A stretch of 64,000 nt of DNA from Lautropia sp. SCN 69-89 (GCA_001724855.1 MEED01000021.1:1-64000); one strand, 5' to 3'; numbered from the stretch's first letter, positions 49,053 to 58,124 are shown. The notes: generated by a model not told the origin, from the sequence alone. Translations and numbers: made by a program.

Positions 49053-49553
49053 TTACCGCTTGGCCGACTTGCGAACCCGCTGCGACCAGACAGGCTGGCG
49101 CGGCGCGAGCCCACCGTGGCGGATCTCGACGCAGCGGTTGATCCAGCGCGAAGATTCGTCGGCAAGGTCGACCACCGGCGCGTTGGCGCCGTGGCTGACG
49201 CGCACGATGCGGTGGCTCTGCACACCGAACTGCTCGAGAAGCGCAGCCACCGCCTGCGTGCGATGCATGCTCAACTGCACCGCCGCCTCGGGCTCGTCGG
49301 CCGAGTTGGCGTGACCCGACACGATGAGGGTACCGCCCGGCCCCTTGTTGAAGCGCTCGGCCTGCTCGCGGATGAGCTCGTGGTACTGCTGCGCCACGCA
49401 GGTCGAGTCGCCGTCGAAGTAGATCCGGGTGGAGTCTGGCTCCTGCGCCTTGCCGGAAGCGCGCGGTACGGCACTGCCGCCGACGACCTCGAGCTTCGGC
49501 CTGGGCGAAGCAGCAGCCACGGAATCCACGGTCGAACGAAGCTTTTCCTGCAT
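49053..49553 (-). CDS. OmpA-like C-terminal domain protein without visible signal peptide
   Basis: A 166-residue protein. Residues about 45-150 fit an OmpA_C peptidoglycan-binding fold: RIYFDGDSTCVAQQYHELIR, LIVSGHANSADEPEAAVQLS, MHRTQAVAALLEQFGV and RWINRCVEIRHGG. The first 40 residues (MQEKLRSTVDSVAAASPRPK) are polar with no hydrophobic core, lipobox or membrane helix, so export is not explained. ATG 49553 has an AGGAG at the right distance, and no earlier in-frame start adds a hydrophobic stretch. It could be cytoplasmic, exported by an unrecognised route, or a partner of another protein. An extended -10 promoter lies 90 bp upstream. Confidence 0.75.
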   Translation of the reverse strand: MQEKLRSTVDSVAAASPRPKLEVVGGSAVPRASGKAQEPDSTRIYFDGDSTCVAQQYHELIREQAERFNKGPGGTLIVSGHANSADEPEAAVQLSMHRTQAVAALLEQFGVQSHRIVRVSHGANAPVVDLADESSRWINRCVEIRHGGLAPRQPVWSQRVRKSAKR

Positions 49554-49643
49554 GCACGATCTCCTGACTGGCATGGCGCGGGCGAACGAAACTCCGGCGC
49601 CGGAGCTTGCGCGGCGCGCCCGATCGGTAAGGGGGGAACGCGT

Positions 49644-49652
49644 ATTTTAGCA
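49644..49652 (-). promoter_or_regulatory. extended -10 promoter for the OmpA-domain gene
   Basis: On the minus strand TGCTAAAAT is a TGN-extended -10 in the only AT-rich patch of the 136-bp gap 49554-49689. The expected start near 49638 leaves a leader of about 85 bases. No clear -35 is needed for this promoter type. Confidence 0.5.
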
Positions 49653-49689
49653 AATCGGCGCGGGCCGCCGCCGCACGCCCCTGCGCAGG

Positions 49690-50976
49690 TCAGTGATTCG
49701 GCTCCATCAGTTTCGAGAGCACGACGTGCACCGCGAGCCCGCCGAGGATCGCCCATTCGAGCGGAATCGTGACCACCAGCGCGAAAGTCGCCGCCATCAC
49801 GATCGCGTCGCGGCGGCTGTGCCGCGCGATATGGCGGATGTCGCGCACGTCGATGAGTCCCACCGCGACCATCAGCAGGATGCCTGCGACCGACGCGAGC
49901 GGCAGGTAATGCGACAGCGGCGCCACGAACGCCAGCAACACCAGCAGGAAGCCCGCTGCGGCCACCGCCGACAATGGCGTGCGCGCGCCGGCCGCGACAT
50001 TGACGCCCGAGCGGTTGAACGATCCGCTGGCCGGGTACGATGAGAAGAACGAGCCGACCAGGTTCGCCATCCCCTGCCCGATGACTTCGCGGTTGCCTTC
50101 GAGCTGGTCACCGCTCTTCACCGCGATCGCCCGCGCGATCGACACCGCTTCGGCCAGCGCCAGCACCGTCATGATCATCGACGGCACCAGCAGCGTCTCG
50201 AGCGCACTGAACGACAATGTCGGCGCCGACAGCGGCGGAATCGCGCCCGGCAACTGCTCGACCGCCTTCACCGCAAAGTCGGGCGAGATCGCCGCCAGCA
50301 GCGCCGCGATCGCGCCGCCCGCCAGCACGCCGACCAGCATGTACGGCACACGATTGTTCCACGGCCGCGCGAGCAGGCAGGCCGCGACCGTGCCGAAGGC
50401 CACCACCGCGGTCGGCCAGTGCGTCAACCCGATGTCGCGCCCCAGGCGCCAGAGCGTCTGCCACACCGACATGCCGCGCGGCCAGTCGAAGCCGAACAGG
50501 TTGCGCACCTGCGAGTTCACGATCAGCACCGCGGCACCTGCGGTGAAGCCGACGATCACGCTGTGCGGCACCCGGTCGACCGCGCGGCCCAGGCCGGCGA
50601 CCCCGATCGCGAGCTGCCAGAAGCCGACCATGAACGTCAGCGTGATCACCAGCTGCACGTAGTCGGCCGAACCCGGCGTCGCCAGCGGCGCGATCAGGCC
50701 GAGCACCGTGAGCGAGATCGCGTTGGCGGGGCCGGTCACCATCAGGCGGCTGGCGCCGAACAGCGCGGCGATCACGCACGGGACCATCGCGCTGTAGAGA
50801 CCGTATTCCGGCGGCATTCCGGCCAGCGTGGCGAAAGCCACGCCCTGCGGCAGCACCACCACCGCGCCGGTGAGTCCGGCCAGCAGGTCGGCGCGCAGGG
50901 TCGCCCGGTCCTTGACCAGCGGCAGCCAGGCAAGGAACGGGAAGAGGCGTCCGAGAGTACGTCGATCAGTTATCAT
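49690..50976 (-). CDS. SulP family inorganic anion transporter lacking STAS domain
   Basis: A 428-residue membrane protein with 12-14 helices. The N-terminal DLLAGLTGAVVVLPQGVAFA signature and SFFSSYPASGSFNRSGVNVA region are typical of SulP sulfate or bicarbonate transporters. The protein ends right after the last helix (WAILGGLAVHVVLSKL). The cytoplasmic STAS domain of about 110 residues found in most family members is absent, and none is encoded next to it. I use ATG 50976; TTG 50985 is also in frame. Its start lies 11 bp from the divergent DMT gene. The substrate is not predictable. Confidence 0.88.
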   Translation of the reverse strand: MITDRRTLGRLFPFLAWLPLVKDRATLRADLLAGLTGAVVVLPQGVAFATLAGMPPEYGLYSAMVPCVIAALFGASRLMVTGPANAISLTVLGLIAPLATPGSADYVQLVITLTFMVGFWQLAIGVAGLGRAVDRVPHSVIVGFTAGAAVLIVNSQVRNLFGFDWPRGMSVWQTLWRLGRDIGLTHWPTAVVAFGTVAACLLARPWNNRVPYMLVGVLAGGAIAALLAAISPDFAVKAVEQLPGAIPPLSAPTLSFSALETLLVPSMIMTVLALAEAVSIARAIAVKSGDQLEGNREVIGQGMANLVGSFFSSYPASGSFNRSGVNVAAGARTPLSAVAAAGFLLVLLAFVAPLSHYLPLASVAGILLMVAVGLIDVRDIRHIARHSRRDAIVMAATFALVVTIPLEWAILGGLAVHVVLSKLMEPNH

Positions 50977-50987
50977 GGATAGCAATC

Positions 50988-51932
50988 ATGCAAGGGCCGG
51001 TTCCACCCCACGGGCGCGAGCGCGAACTGCAGGCCCTCGTGGTCGCGCTCGCGGTCATCGCCGTCTGGGGCGCGAACTTCTCGGTGCAGAAGGCCCTGTT
51101 CGCGGCGATCACGCCGACCGGATTCCTGTTCGCGCGCTACCTGATCATGCCGGTGTGCGCGCTGGCGCTGCTGCTGCACACCTACGGCACCCGGTTTCCG
51201 GCGGTTTCGAGGCGCGACCTCATCGCGCTGGCGAAGCTCGGCTTCGTCGGTCACGTGCTCCACGTGGGCATGGTGACGCACGGCATCGACTGGTCGACCG
51301 CGTTCTCGAGCTCGCTGATCCTGGCGTGCGGGCCGATCTTCACGCTGCTGATCCTGCGCTGGTCCGGAATCGAGCGACTGAACGGCGCGCAGGTCGCGGG
51401 CGTGGCGGTCGCCTGCGCCGGCGTGCTGGTCTTCCTGTCGGACAAGCTGCTCGCCGGTCGCTGGCTGGCCGGCGGCGGCGATCTGTTCCTGCTGGTCGCG
51501 GCGAGCTTCTTCTCCTGGTACACCGTGGCTGCGAAGCCGCTGATCGAACGTCATGGCGGGATCGTCGTGATGGCCTACGCGACGCTGCTGGGCAGCGTGC
51601 CCGTAGTGGCGTTGTCGATGCCGGTGGGCGTGGGTATCGAGTGGTCGAAGCTCTCGCCGCTGCTCTGGGCGGGCCTGCTCTGGGCGGTGATCGTGTCGGC
51701 CTTCGTCGGCTGGCTCGCCTGGGGTTGGGTGAACGCGGTGCGCGGCGTGGGCCGGACCGCCCCGCTGATGTACCTGATGCCGCCAGTCGCCGGAGCGGTC
51801 GCGTGGGTGGCATCGGACGAGCGCTTCACCGCGGCCAAGCTGCTCGGCGCGACGATCACGCTGGGCGGCGTCGCGCTGGCGCAATTCGCCGGCAGGAGCC
51901 GCGCGCGCGAGGCGCCGGCCCTGGTCGACTGA
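50988..51932 (+). CDS. EamA/DMT family transporter
   Basis: A 314-residue inner-membrane protein made of two EamA repeats, ten helices in total (from LVVALAVIAVWGANFSVQKA to LLGATITLGGVALAQFA). DMT exporters of this type move amino acids or metabolites; the substrate here is unknown. ATG 50988 lies only 11 bp from the start of the divergent SulP gene, so the promoters of the two must overlap each other's coding sequence. A lysR gene follows on the same strand after 220 bp. Confidence 0.88.
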   Translation: MQGPVPPHGRERELQALVVALAVIAVWGANFSVQKALFAAITPTGFLFARYLIMPVCALALLLHTYGTRFPAVSRRDLIALAKLGFVGHVLHVGMVTHGIDWSTAFSSSLILACGPIFTLLILRWSGIERLNGAQVAGVAVACAGVLVFLSDKLLAGRWLAGGGDLFLLVAASFFSWYTVAAKPLIERHGGIVVMAYATLLGSVPVVALSMPVGVGIEWSKLSPLLWAGLLWAVIVSAFVGWLAWGWVNAVRGVGRTAPLMYLMPPVAGAVAWVASDERFTAAKLLGATITLGGVALAQFAGRSRAREAPALVD

Positions 51933-51979
51933 AGCCGGCCCCGGGGCCGCGCCGCAGGCGTGGTCCTTGCTACTCGCAT

Positions 51980-51999
51980 CCGGCATTCTAGCCTGCCGG
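51980..51999. promoter_or_regulatory. inverted repeat upstream of lysR
   Basis: CCGGCA (51980-51985) and TGCCGG (51994-51999) are perfect 6-bp arms with an 8-bp centre. It is 48 bp after the DMT stop, so it could be a weak terminator, or an operator for the LysR protein. Downstream, TTGACC (52025-52030), 17 bp, GATGAT (52048-52053) resembles the lysR promoter. Confidence 0.35.
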
Positions 52000-52152
52000 A
52001 TTCATCTGAAAAACCGGGAAATTCTTGACCTGGACATTGGCGAATCCGATGATTCCGGCATGCCTTCCAGAACCCGACCGGGTATCCCGGCCCGCCAGCG
52101 CCACGGCATCGACGCCGACCGGGTCCCCGCGCCGCGCCAGGGACGCGCGCGG

Positions 52153-53073
52153 ATGACGCTCAGGCAGCTCGAGGCGTTCTGCGCGGTCGCGCTCGCCGGA
52201 AGCGTCTCGGCCGGCGCGCAGCGGCTCGCGCGCACGCAATCGGCGGTGAGCCTGGCCTTGCAGGAGCTCGAGTCAGCGCTGGGCGCGCGCCTGTTCGAAC
52301 GCGCCGGGCGCGGCCTGAGGCAGACCGACGCGGCACGCCGCCTGCTGCCGAAGGCGATCGAGATCGTCGAGCGCGCCATCGAGTTGCCCACGATCGCGAT
52401 CGACGAGGCCGCGCCCGCGCGGCGCCTGGCGATCGGCGCCACGCGCACGATCGGCCCGTTCCTGATGCCCGGACTGCTGGCGGACTTCGCCCGCCGCCAC
52501 CCGAACCTGACGGCGAACGTGTCGGTGGACCTGGCGATCGAGAACACCGAGACGCTGGTGGCTCGCATTCACGACCTGACGCTAGACCTGGCGTTCATCG
52601 AAGGCGAGGTGCTCGAGCCGGGGCTGACGGTCCAGGCGTGGCTCGACGACGAGGTCTGCCTGTTCGCGCGCGCGGACCATCCGGCGCCGCGGGCGCTCGC
52701 GGCGGGTCGCTGGGTGCTGCGCGAGCGCGGCTCGGGAACCCGCGAAACCTTCCTGCGCGCGATGCAGCCGCTGATCGGCACGCCCGAGATCGCGATCGAG
52801 GTCAGCGATTCGCTGGCGCTCAAGCGACTGGTGGCCGCCGGCGACTGGTTCGGCTGCCTGAGCCGGATGGCGATCGCCGACGAGTTGCGCGACGGCACGC
52901 TGCGCGACATCACGCCGCGTTCGCCCGCGCTGCGGCGCGCGCTGACCCGTTCGTTCTGGCTGGTGTCGCATCCGCAGCGCTATCGCTCCGCACTGGCCGA
53001 CGCGCTGCTCGCGCATGCGCGCGCGGCGGCGGGCAATCGGGCGGGCAGGCGGGCCAGGCAGGCCCCTTCCTAG
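52153..53073 (+). CDS. LysR family transcriptional regulator
   Basis: A 306-residue DNA-binding regulator. The winged helix-turn-helix occupies residues 1-60 (MTLRQLEAFCAVALAGSVSA, QRLARTQSAVSLALQELESA). The periplasmic-binding-protein-like effector domain covers about 88-295 (LAIGATRTIGPFLMPGLLAD, CLFARADHPAPRALAAG). The start is ATG 52153, since residues upstream in frame are not conserved and overlap the promoter. It may control the neighbouring DMT transporter, but LysR targets are more often divergent. Its stop overlaps that of convergent glk by 4 bp. Confidence 0.88.
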   Translation: MTLRQLEAFCAVALAGSVSAGAQRLARTQSAVSLALQELESALGARLFERAGRGLRQTDAARRLLPKAIEIVERAIELPTIAIDEAAPARRLAIGATRTIGPFLMPGLLADFARRHPNLTANVSVDLAIENTETLVARIHDLTLDLAFIEGEVLEPGLTVQAWLDDEVCLFARADHPAPRALAAGRWVLRERGSGTRETFLRAMQPLIGTPEIAIEVSDSLALKRLVAAGDWFGCLSRMAIADELRDGTLRDITPRSPALRRALTRSFWLVSHPQRYRSALADALLAHARAAAGNRAGRRARQAPS

Positions 53074-54062
53074 TTCCGATGTCGGTGCGTCGTGGCGGCC
53101 GACAGGCGCAGCATCGGCGCGCGGCAGGCGCCGTCGACGATGCGCGCAAGGCCGCGAAATGCGAGGTCGCCGGCGAGCACGCGGCGCACCGGGACTTCTC
53201 GCTGGGTGGCCGCGTAGCGGCCCTTGTCGTCGAACGCCTCGAGAAACGCGGCGGCATCGAAGGTCTCGGCCAGGCCGTCGAGCACGCCTCCGGTGAGCCA
53301 GACGCCGGCATCGGCGCCGAAGGCGAGGCACAGGTCGCCTGCAAAGGCACCGAGCAGCCGCGAGAACCACTGCGTTGCCTCGCGCGCGGCGCGCTCGCCC
53401 TGGGCCGCACGCGAGGCGACTTCGGGTGCCGGCGCCGGCGTCGCGGCTCCACTTCGCCAGGCGTGCAGCCATCCCAGCCCTTCGCCGCTCAACAGGCGTT
53501 CCCACGACAGCCGGCCCCAGCGGGTTCGGCCGAGCCCGTGCAGCGCGTCGATTTCGGCGCCCTGCCAGGCAAGGCCCATGTGGCCAGCCTCGCTGGCAAG
53601 CACGCGTTCGTCGCCGCCGGTCGTTCCGATCAGCGCGGCCACGCCCAGCCCGGTTCCCGGGCCGATCAGCAGCCGGCTCCCCGGCCCCGGTACGCCCTCG
53701 CGCAGCACGAGACTGTCGCGTTCGCCCAGCACCGGCACTCCGGCGGCGGCGGCGACGAAGTCGTTGACCACGCACAGCGTGCGCAGGCGCAGCGTCGCGC
53801 GCAGGCTCTCCGGGTCGAGGATCCAGTCGCGGTTGGTCATTCGCAGCGGTCCGCGGCGCACCGGCAGCGCGATCGCGAGCGCGGCGTGCGCGGCGGGCTG
53901 CGTCTGGGCGCGCTCGAAGCCGAGCAGCGCATCGGCGACGCCGGCGCTCGCATCGGCGCGCATCCGCACGATGTCGCCGGCGCCATTCTCGCGGCCCCAG
54001 CGGCAGAGGCGCACGTGGGTGCCGCCGATGTCGGCGAACAGCCAGTCGCGCGCTGCGGACAC
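53070..54062 (-). CDS. glk: glucokinase
   Basis: A 330-residue ATP-dependent hexokinase of the ROK-related bacterial glucokinase family. DWLFADIGGTHVRLCRWG is the N-terminal phosphate loop. ALPVRRGPLRMTNRDWILDP and VVNDFVAAAAGVPVLG include the catalytic Asp. LLIGPGTGLGVAALIG and ASEAGHMGLAWQ complete the sugar and ATP sites. It starts with GTG at 54062, 5 bp downstream of the marR stop, so it is likely co-transcribed with it. The stop overlaps lysR. Confidence 0.9.
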   Translation of the reverse strand: MSAARDWLFADIGGTHVRLCRWGRENGAGDIVRMRADASAGVADALLGFERAQTQPAAHAALAIALPVRRGPLRMTNRDWILDPESLRATLRLRTLCVVNDFVAAAAGVPVLGERDSLVLREGVPGPGSRLLIGPGTGLGVAALIGTTGGDERVLASEAGHMGLAWQGAEIDALHGLGRTRWGRLSWERLLSGEGLGWLHAWRSGAATPAPAPEVASRAAQGERAAREATQWFSRLLGAFAGDLCLAFGADAGVWLTGGVLDGLAETFDAAAFLEAFDDKGRYAATQREVPVRRVLAGDLAFRGLARIVDGACRAPMLRLSAATTHRHRN

Positions 54063-54067
54063 GGCCC

Positions 54068-54607
54068 CTACAGGTCGGACAGCGGCAGGTGTCGCGCGCT
54101 GCGGTCGGCGCTGCGCATCGACTTCACGACCTCGTCGAGCAGGCGGTTCAGCGTGGCGAGGCGCTTCGGATCGAAGCGCGACAGCACGTCGGCGAGCATG
54201 CCCACCAGCGGCTTGGGCGCGCGGGCGATCACCTCTTGGCCCGCCTCGGTCGGATGCAGCTGCACGATGCGCTGGTCGGCGCTTTCGCGGGCGCGGCGGA
54301 TCAATCCCTGGCGCGCCAGCTGCTCGACGAGGTTGCTGGCGGTGGACTGCTGCACCGCCATCGAGCGGGCGAGATCCTTGACACGGATGCCCGGCGACTG
54401 CACGACGACCGCCAGCGCCCAGAGTTGCGAGCCGCTGATTCCACAGCGCTCCTCGACCTCGTGGAAATGGCGCCGGACCGCGCGAAAGATGACGCGGAAG
54501 TTCTGCAGCGCCTCGATCGCGTCCGGGGACTGCCCGGGCGGCAACGGGGGGCGATCCGCGGGGGCGCGCGGGCCGGGGTGCGTTTCGACGACGGCGGTGC
54601 GGTTCAT
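54068..54607 (-). CDS. MarR family transcriptional regulator
   Basis: A 179-residue winged-helix regulator. The DNA-binding core is about 70-145: GISGSQLWALAVVVQSPGI, KDLARSMAVQQSTASNLVEQ and LARQGLIRRARESADQR, the last being the MarR wing. About 35 Pro-rich residues precede it. MarR proteins usually repress nearby genes in response to aromatic ligands. Start ATG 54607 (MNRTAVVETH). It is upstream of glk on the same strand and divergent from nnrS, with an FNR-like box between. Confidence 0.88.
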   Translation of the reverse strand: MNRTAVVETHPGPRAPADRPPLPPGQSPDAIEALQNFRVIFRAVRRHFHEVEERCGISGSQLWALAVVVQSPGIRVKDLARSMAVQQSTASNLVEQLARQGLIRRARESADQRIVQLHPTEAGQEVIARAPKPLVGMLADVLSRFDPKRLATLNRLLDEVVKSMRSADRSARHLPLSDL

Positions 54608-54710
54608 CGATGTCGGTGTGCTACGGTTGAAGACCCGGAAATTATGCGGATGGCCGTGGCTTTGCGCGACGGGCTTTTCGGCCGGAAACCTTCGCGCACA
54701 TACATTCCGC

Positions 54711-54724
54711 TTGATATGACGCAA
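54711..54724 (+). promoter_or_regulatory. FNR/ANR-like box upstream of nnrS
   Basis: TTGAT-ATGA-CGCAA matches the FNR/ANR consensus TTGAT-N4-ATCAA at 8 of 10 positions. It lies between marR and nnrS, at the head of the nnrS-ubiUVT group. If it acts at -41.5 the transcript would begin near 54759, which would move the nnrS start downstream to GTG 54769 or 54790. Confidence 0.5.
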
Positions 54725-54729
54725 GGCGC

Positions 54730-56073
54730 GTGCGGATAGCGCCGCCTACATTCGACCGTCGGTTCTCCGTGACGCGCAGCCGCTCCTCCGTGCCTTCCGT
54801 TCACGCCGCCGGCCGGCCGGAGCGTCCCGCGCGACGCGACGCTCCGCCCGGACCGTGGCGAATCGCCCGCCTGCTCGATGCGCCGCATCGCCTCGGATTC
54901 TTCGTCGGCTCGGCCATGGTTTCGACGAGCGCGCTCTGGTGGCTCGCGACGCTGGCGACGCAGCTCGTCGCGCACCGGCAGATCCGGTGGGCCGTCGCGC
55001 CGGCCCACGCCCATGCGCTGCTGATGAGCTTCTCGTTCATGCCGATGTTCTTCGCCGGCTTCCTGTTCACCGCCGGCCCGCGATGGCTGGCCCTGCCGGC
55101 GCTGCCGGGACGCAGCCTGCTGCCGGTCGCGGCAGCCTGGCTCGCCGGCTGGGGAATCTACCTCGCCGGCGTGCACCTAGACCCGAGGCTTGCCGCGGCC
55201 GGCCTCGCGACGGTCGCGGCCGGCTGGACCCTGTTCGTCTGGCGCCTCGCGCAGTTGCTCCGGCGCAGTCGCGTCGCCGACCGCACTCACCTCAGGGTCA
55301 TTGGCTGCGCCTGCGGCATCGGCGCGGCCGCGCTCTGGGCCGCGGCTGCGGGGTTGGCCGCCGACGCAGCTGCGCTCGTGGGAGCCGCGCTCGCCGTCGG
55401 GCTCTGGTGGTTCCTTTCGCCGGTCTTCGCCACCGCCATGCACCGGATGGTGCCGTTCTTCGGAGTCGCCGCGCCGCGGCTCGACGAGCGCCACCCCGAA
55501 TGGCTGCTCTGGACGCTGCTGGTCGTGCTTGGCCTGCAGGTGCCGCTCGCGTCGGGAGTGCTTGCCAATCCCCTGTTGGCGGCATTGACATTCATCGTCG
55601 ATGGCGCCGCTGCGGCACTCGTGCTCGGGCTTGCCCTGCGGTGGCGAGCCACTCAGAACCTGCGCATCCGGTTGCTGGCCATGCTCGACCTCGGTTTCGT
55701 CTGGCTCGGGCTTGCACTCGTGCTTCAGGCCGCCTCGGCCGCGCAGGCCTGGTGGGCGGGAGAGGCGCATCAGCCGTCGATCGCGAGCCTGCACGCACTC
55801 GGCATGGGCTTCTTCGGTTCGATCCAGTTCGCGTTCGTGACTCGCGTCAGCGCAGGCCAGGACGGGCGCGCGCAGGCGATCGACGGCATCGCCTGGGCGT
55901 TGTTCCTCGTTCTGCAGGCCGCAGTCGCAGTGCGCATCGCCGCGGCCTGGCTGCCCTCCACGCCGACGCTGCTGCTGGCGGCGGCTGCGCTGTGGATGAT
56001 CGCGATGCTCGCATGGGCCGCCCGGCACGCCCGCTGGTACGGGCGGCCGCGCAGCGACGGACGGCCCGGATGA
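54730..56073 (+). CDS. NnrS family membrane protein
   Basis: A protein of up to 447 residues with about 12 helices. The family motif AHAHALLMSFSFMPMFFAGF followed by GFLFTAGPRWL supplies conserved histidines; NnrS is a haem- and copper-containing protein that lessens nitric oxide and metal stress in denitrifiers. PVFATAMHRMVPFF in mid-protein is also conserved. GTG 54730 is the longest start but its ribosome site is poor. GTG 54769 or 54790 is possible and would suit the FNR-like box. It lies 67 bp upstream of ubiU on the same strand. Confidence 0.88.
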   Translation: MRIAPPTFDRRFSVTRSRSSVPSVHAAGRPERPARRDAPPGPWRIARLLDAPHRLGFFVGSAMVSTSALWWLATLATQLVAHRQIRWAVAPAHAHALLMSFSFMPMFFAGFLFTAGPRWLALPALPGRSLLPVAAAWLAGWGIYLAGVHLDPRLAAAGLATVAAGWTLFVWRLAQLLRRSRVADRTHLRVIGCACGIGAAALWAAAAGLAADAAALVGAALAVGLWWFLSPVFATAMHRMVPFFGVAAPRLDERHPEWLLWTLLVVLGLQVPLASGVLANPLLAALTFIVDGAAAALVLGLALRWRATQNLRIRLLAMLDLGFVWLGLALVLQAASAAQAWWAGEAHQPSIASLHALGMGFFGSIQFAFVTRVSAGQDGRAQAIDGIAWALFLVLQAAVAVRIAAAWLPSTPTLLLAAAALWMIAMLAWAARHARWYGRPRSDGRPG

Positions 56074-56140
56074 TCGCCGCCCGGCCACGTACCGCTTACA
56101 CCAGGGCGCCACGCCGGCGCCCGTTCCGGAGGAATGTCCG

Positions 56141-57169
56141 ATGAACGAACGACGAACCGCTGCACCGCGCAAGCCCGATCTCGTCTGCCCTGCCGGCTCG
56201 CTGCGCGCGCTCAAGCTCGCGGTCGACGCCGGCGCCGACGCCGTCTACATGGGCCTGAAGGACGCGACCAATGCGCGCAACTTCGCCGGCCTGAACTTCG
56301 ACCTCGACCAGGCCCGCGAAGGCATCGGCTACGCGCACGCGCGCAACGCCCGCGTGCTGATGGCGCTGAACACCTTCGCCGACGCGCGTGAACCGCGGCG
56401 CTGGTGGCACGCGGTCGACGTGGCGGCAGGGCTGGGCGCCGACGCACTGATCTGCGCCGACACCGCCGTGCTCGCCTACGCGCGCGACCACCATCCCCAA
56501 CTGCGGCTGCATCTGTCGGTGCAGGCCTCGGCCACCACCTACGAGGCGATCGAGTTCTACCGCGAGCGCTACGGCATCCAGCGCGCGGTGCTGCCGCGCG
56601 TGCTGACGCTGTCGCAGGTCGGGCACGTCTGCCGGCACACCGACGCCGAGATCGAAGTCTTCGGCTTCGGCAGCCTGTGCGTGATGGTGGAGGGGCGCTG
56701 CGCACTGTCGTCGTACGCGACCGGCCAGTCGCCCAACACCGCGGGCGTGTGCTCGCCGCCTTCGGCGGTGCGCTGGGAAGATGCCGCCGACGGCGTGCGC
56801 GCGCGCCTGAACGAGGTGCTGATCGACAGCTACGCGCCCGACGAGCCGCGCGGCTATCCGACGCTATGCAAGGGCCGGTTCCACGTGGAGGGTGTGCGCG
56901 ACTATGCGCTCGAGGAACCGACCAGCCTGAACACGCTGGCGGTGCTGCCGCAGCTGATGGAGTTCGGCATCGCGGCCATCAAGATCGAGGGTCGCCAGCG
57001 CAGCCCCGCCTACGTCGAGCAGGTCACCCGCGTGTGGCGCGCGGCAATCGACCACTGCGCGGCGCAGCCCTCGCGATTCGCGGTGCAGCCGCAGTGGGTG
57101 GCCGCGCTCGGGCGCTGGTCCGAAGGCCAGCAGCATACGCTGGGCGCTTACAATCGCCCCTGGCGCTGA
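56141..57169 (+). CDS. ubiU: oxygen-independent ubiquinone hydroxylation protein UbiU (peptidase U32 family)
   Basis: A 342-residue U32-family protein. The four Fe-S ligands are Cys180, Cys187, Cys204 and Cys243, with spacings 7, 17 and 39 identical to those of E. coli UbiU. GFGSLCVMVEGRC and the AGADAVYMGLKDATNARNF start are characteristic. With UbiV it forms a [4Fe-4S] heterodimer that hydroxylates the quinone ring without oxygen, using prephenate as oxygen source. GGAGGAAT precedes ATG 56141. ubiV follows after 14 bp. Confidence 0.94.
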   Translation: MNERRTAAPRKPDLVCPAGSLRALKLAVDAGADAVYMGLKDATNARNFAGLNFDLDQAREGIGYAHARNARVLMALNTFADAREPRRWWHAVDVAAGLGADALICADTAVLAYARDHHPQLRLHLSVQASATTYEAIEFYRERYGIQRAVLPRVLTLSQVGHVCRHTDAEIEVFGFGSLCVMVEGRCALSSYATGQSPNTAGVCSPPSAVRWEDAADGVRARLNEVLIDSYAPDEPRGYPTLCKGRFHVEGVRDYALEEPTSLNTLAVLPQLMEFGIAAIKIEGRQRSPAYVEQVTRVWRAAIDHCAAQPSRFAVQPQWVAALGRWSEGQQHTLGAYNRPWR

Positions 57170-57183
57170 CAGGAGGCATGGGC

Positions 57184-58113
57184 ATGAATCCGCGCATCCG
57201 GCTCACCGTCGGCCCGGTCCTTTACTACTGGCCGCGCAAGACGCTGATCGACTTCTACGGGCAGGTCGCCGATTCGCCCGCCGACACGGTCGTGCTGGGC
57301 GAGGTCGTCTGCTCGCGGCGCCACGAGATGAAGATCGACGACTGGCTCGCGCTGGCGCGCGACCTCGCCGGCTGCGGCAAGGAGGTGGTGCTGGCCAGCC
57401 AGGCGCTGCTCGAATCCGAATCCGACCTGCGCGACATGCGCCGGCTGGTTGGGCAGGACGAGTTCATGGTCGAAGCCGGTGACGCCTCGGCGTTGCGCAC
57501 GCTCGCCGGCCGCGCTTTCGTGCTCGGGCCGCACGTCAACGTCTACAGCCGCCCAGCGCTCGAAGAGCATGCCGCGCTCGGCGCGGTGCGCTGGGTGGCG
57601 CCGGTCGAGTTGAGCCTCGAGGCGATCGGCCTGATCAATCCTGCCGAAGCGCCGGTCGCCGGCGGGCCGGGCACCGACACACCGATCGCCACCGAGCTGT
57701 TCGCCTTCGGCAGGCTGCCGCTGGCGTTCTCGGCACGCTGCTTCACCGCGCGCCACTACCACCTGAACAAGGACGAGTGCGGCTTTCGCTGCATCGAGCA
57801 CCCCGACGGCCTGCTGCTGTCCACCGGCGAGGGCGCACCGTTCCTCACGCTGAACGGCATCCAGACGCAATCGGCCGCGCAGCAGTGCCTCATCGGAGAA
57901 GCCGAAGCGATGCGCGCCGCAGGCGTGAGCCGCGTGCGGCTGTCCCCGGTGGCGCAGCGCTTCGACGAAGTACTGGCGAGCTTCGAGCGCGTGCTCAACG
58001 GCGACGGCGACGCCGCCGAAGAACGCGCCGCGCTGGCCGCAATGAGCCTGCCTGGCGGGCTGGTCGACGGCTTCGCGCATCGCCGCCCCGGACTCGACCG
58101 GAGCTGGAGCTGA
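57184..58113 (+). CDS. ubiV: oxygen-independent ubiquinone hydroxylation protein UbiV (peptidase U32 family)
   Basis: A 309-residue partner of UbiU. The Fe-S ligands are Cys43 (GEVVCSRRHE), Cys186, Cys199 and Cys203 (ARCFTARHYHLNKDECGFRC). The 13- and 4-residue spacings match E. coli UbiV. LTVGPVLYYWPRKTLIDFY and LGPHVNVYSRPALEE are family-typical. The start is ATG 57184, seven bases after AGGAGG; ATG 57178 lies too close to it. It is followed by ubiT after 11 bp. Confidence 0.94.
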   Translation: MNPRIRLTVGPVLYYWPRKTLIDFYGQVADSPADTVVLGEVVCSRRHEMKIDDWLALARDLAGCGKEVVLASQALLESESDLRDMRRLVGQDEFMVEAGDASALRTLAGRAFVLGPHVNVYSRPALEEHAALGAVRWVAPVELSLEAIGLINPAEAPVAGGPGTDTPIATELFAFGRLPLAFSARCFTARHYHLNKDECGFRCIEHPDGLLLSTGEGAPFLTLNGIQTQSAAQQCLIGEAEAMRAAGVSRVRLSPVAQRFDEVLASFERVLNGDGDAAEERAALAAMSLPGGLVDGFAHRRPGLDRSWS

Positions 58114-58124
58114 AGGAACCTGTC

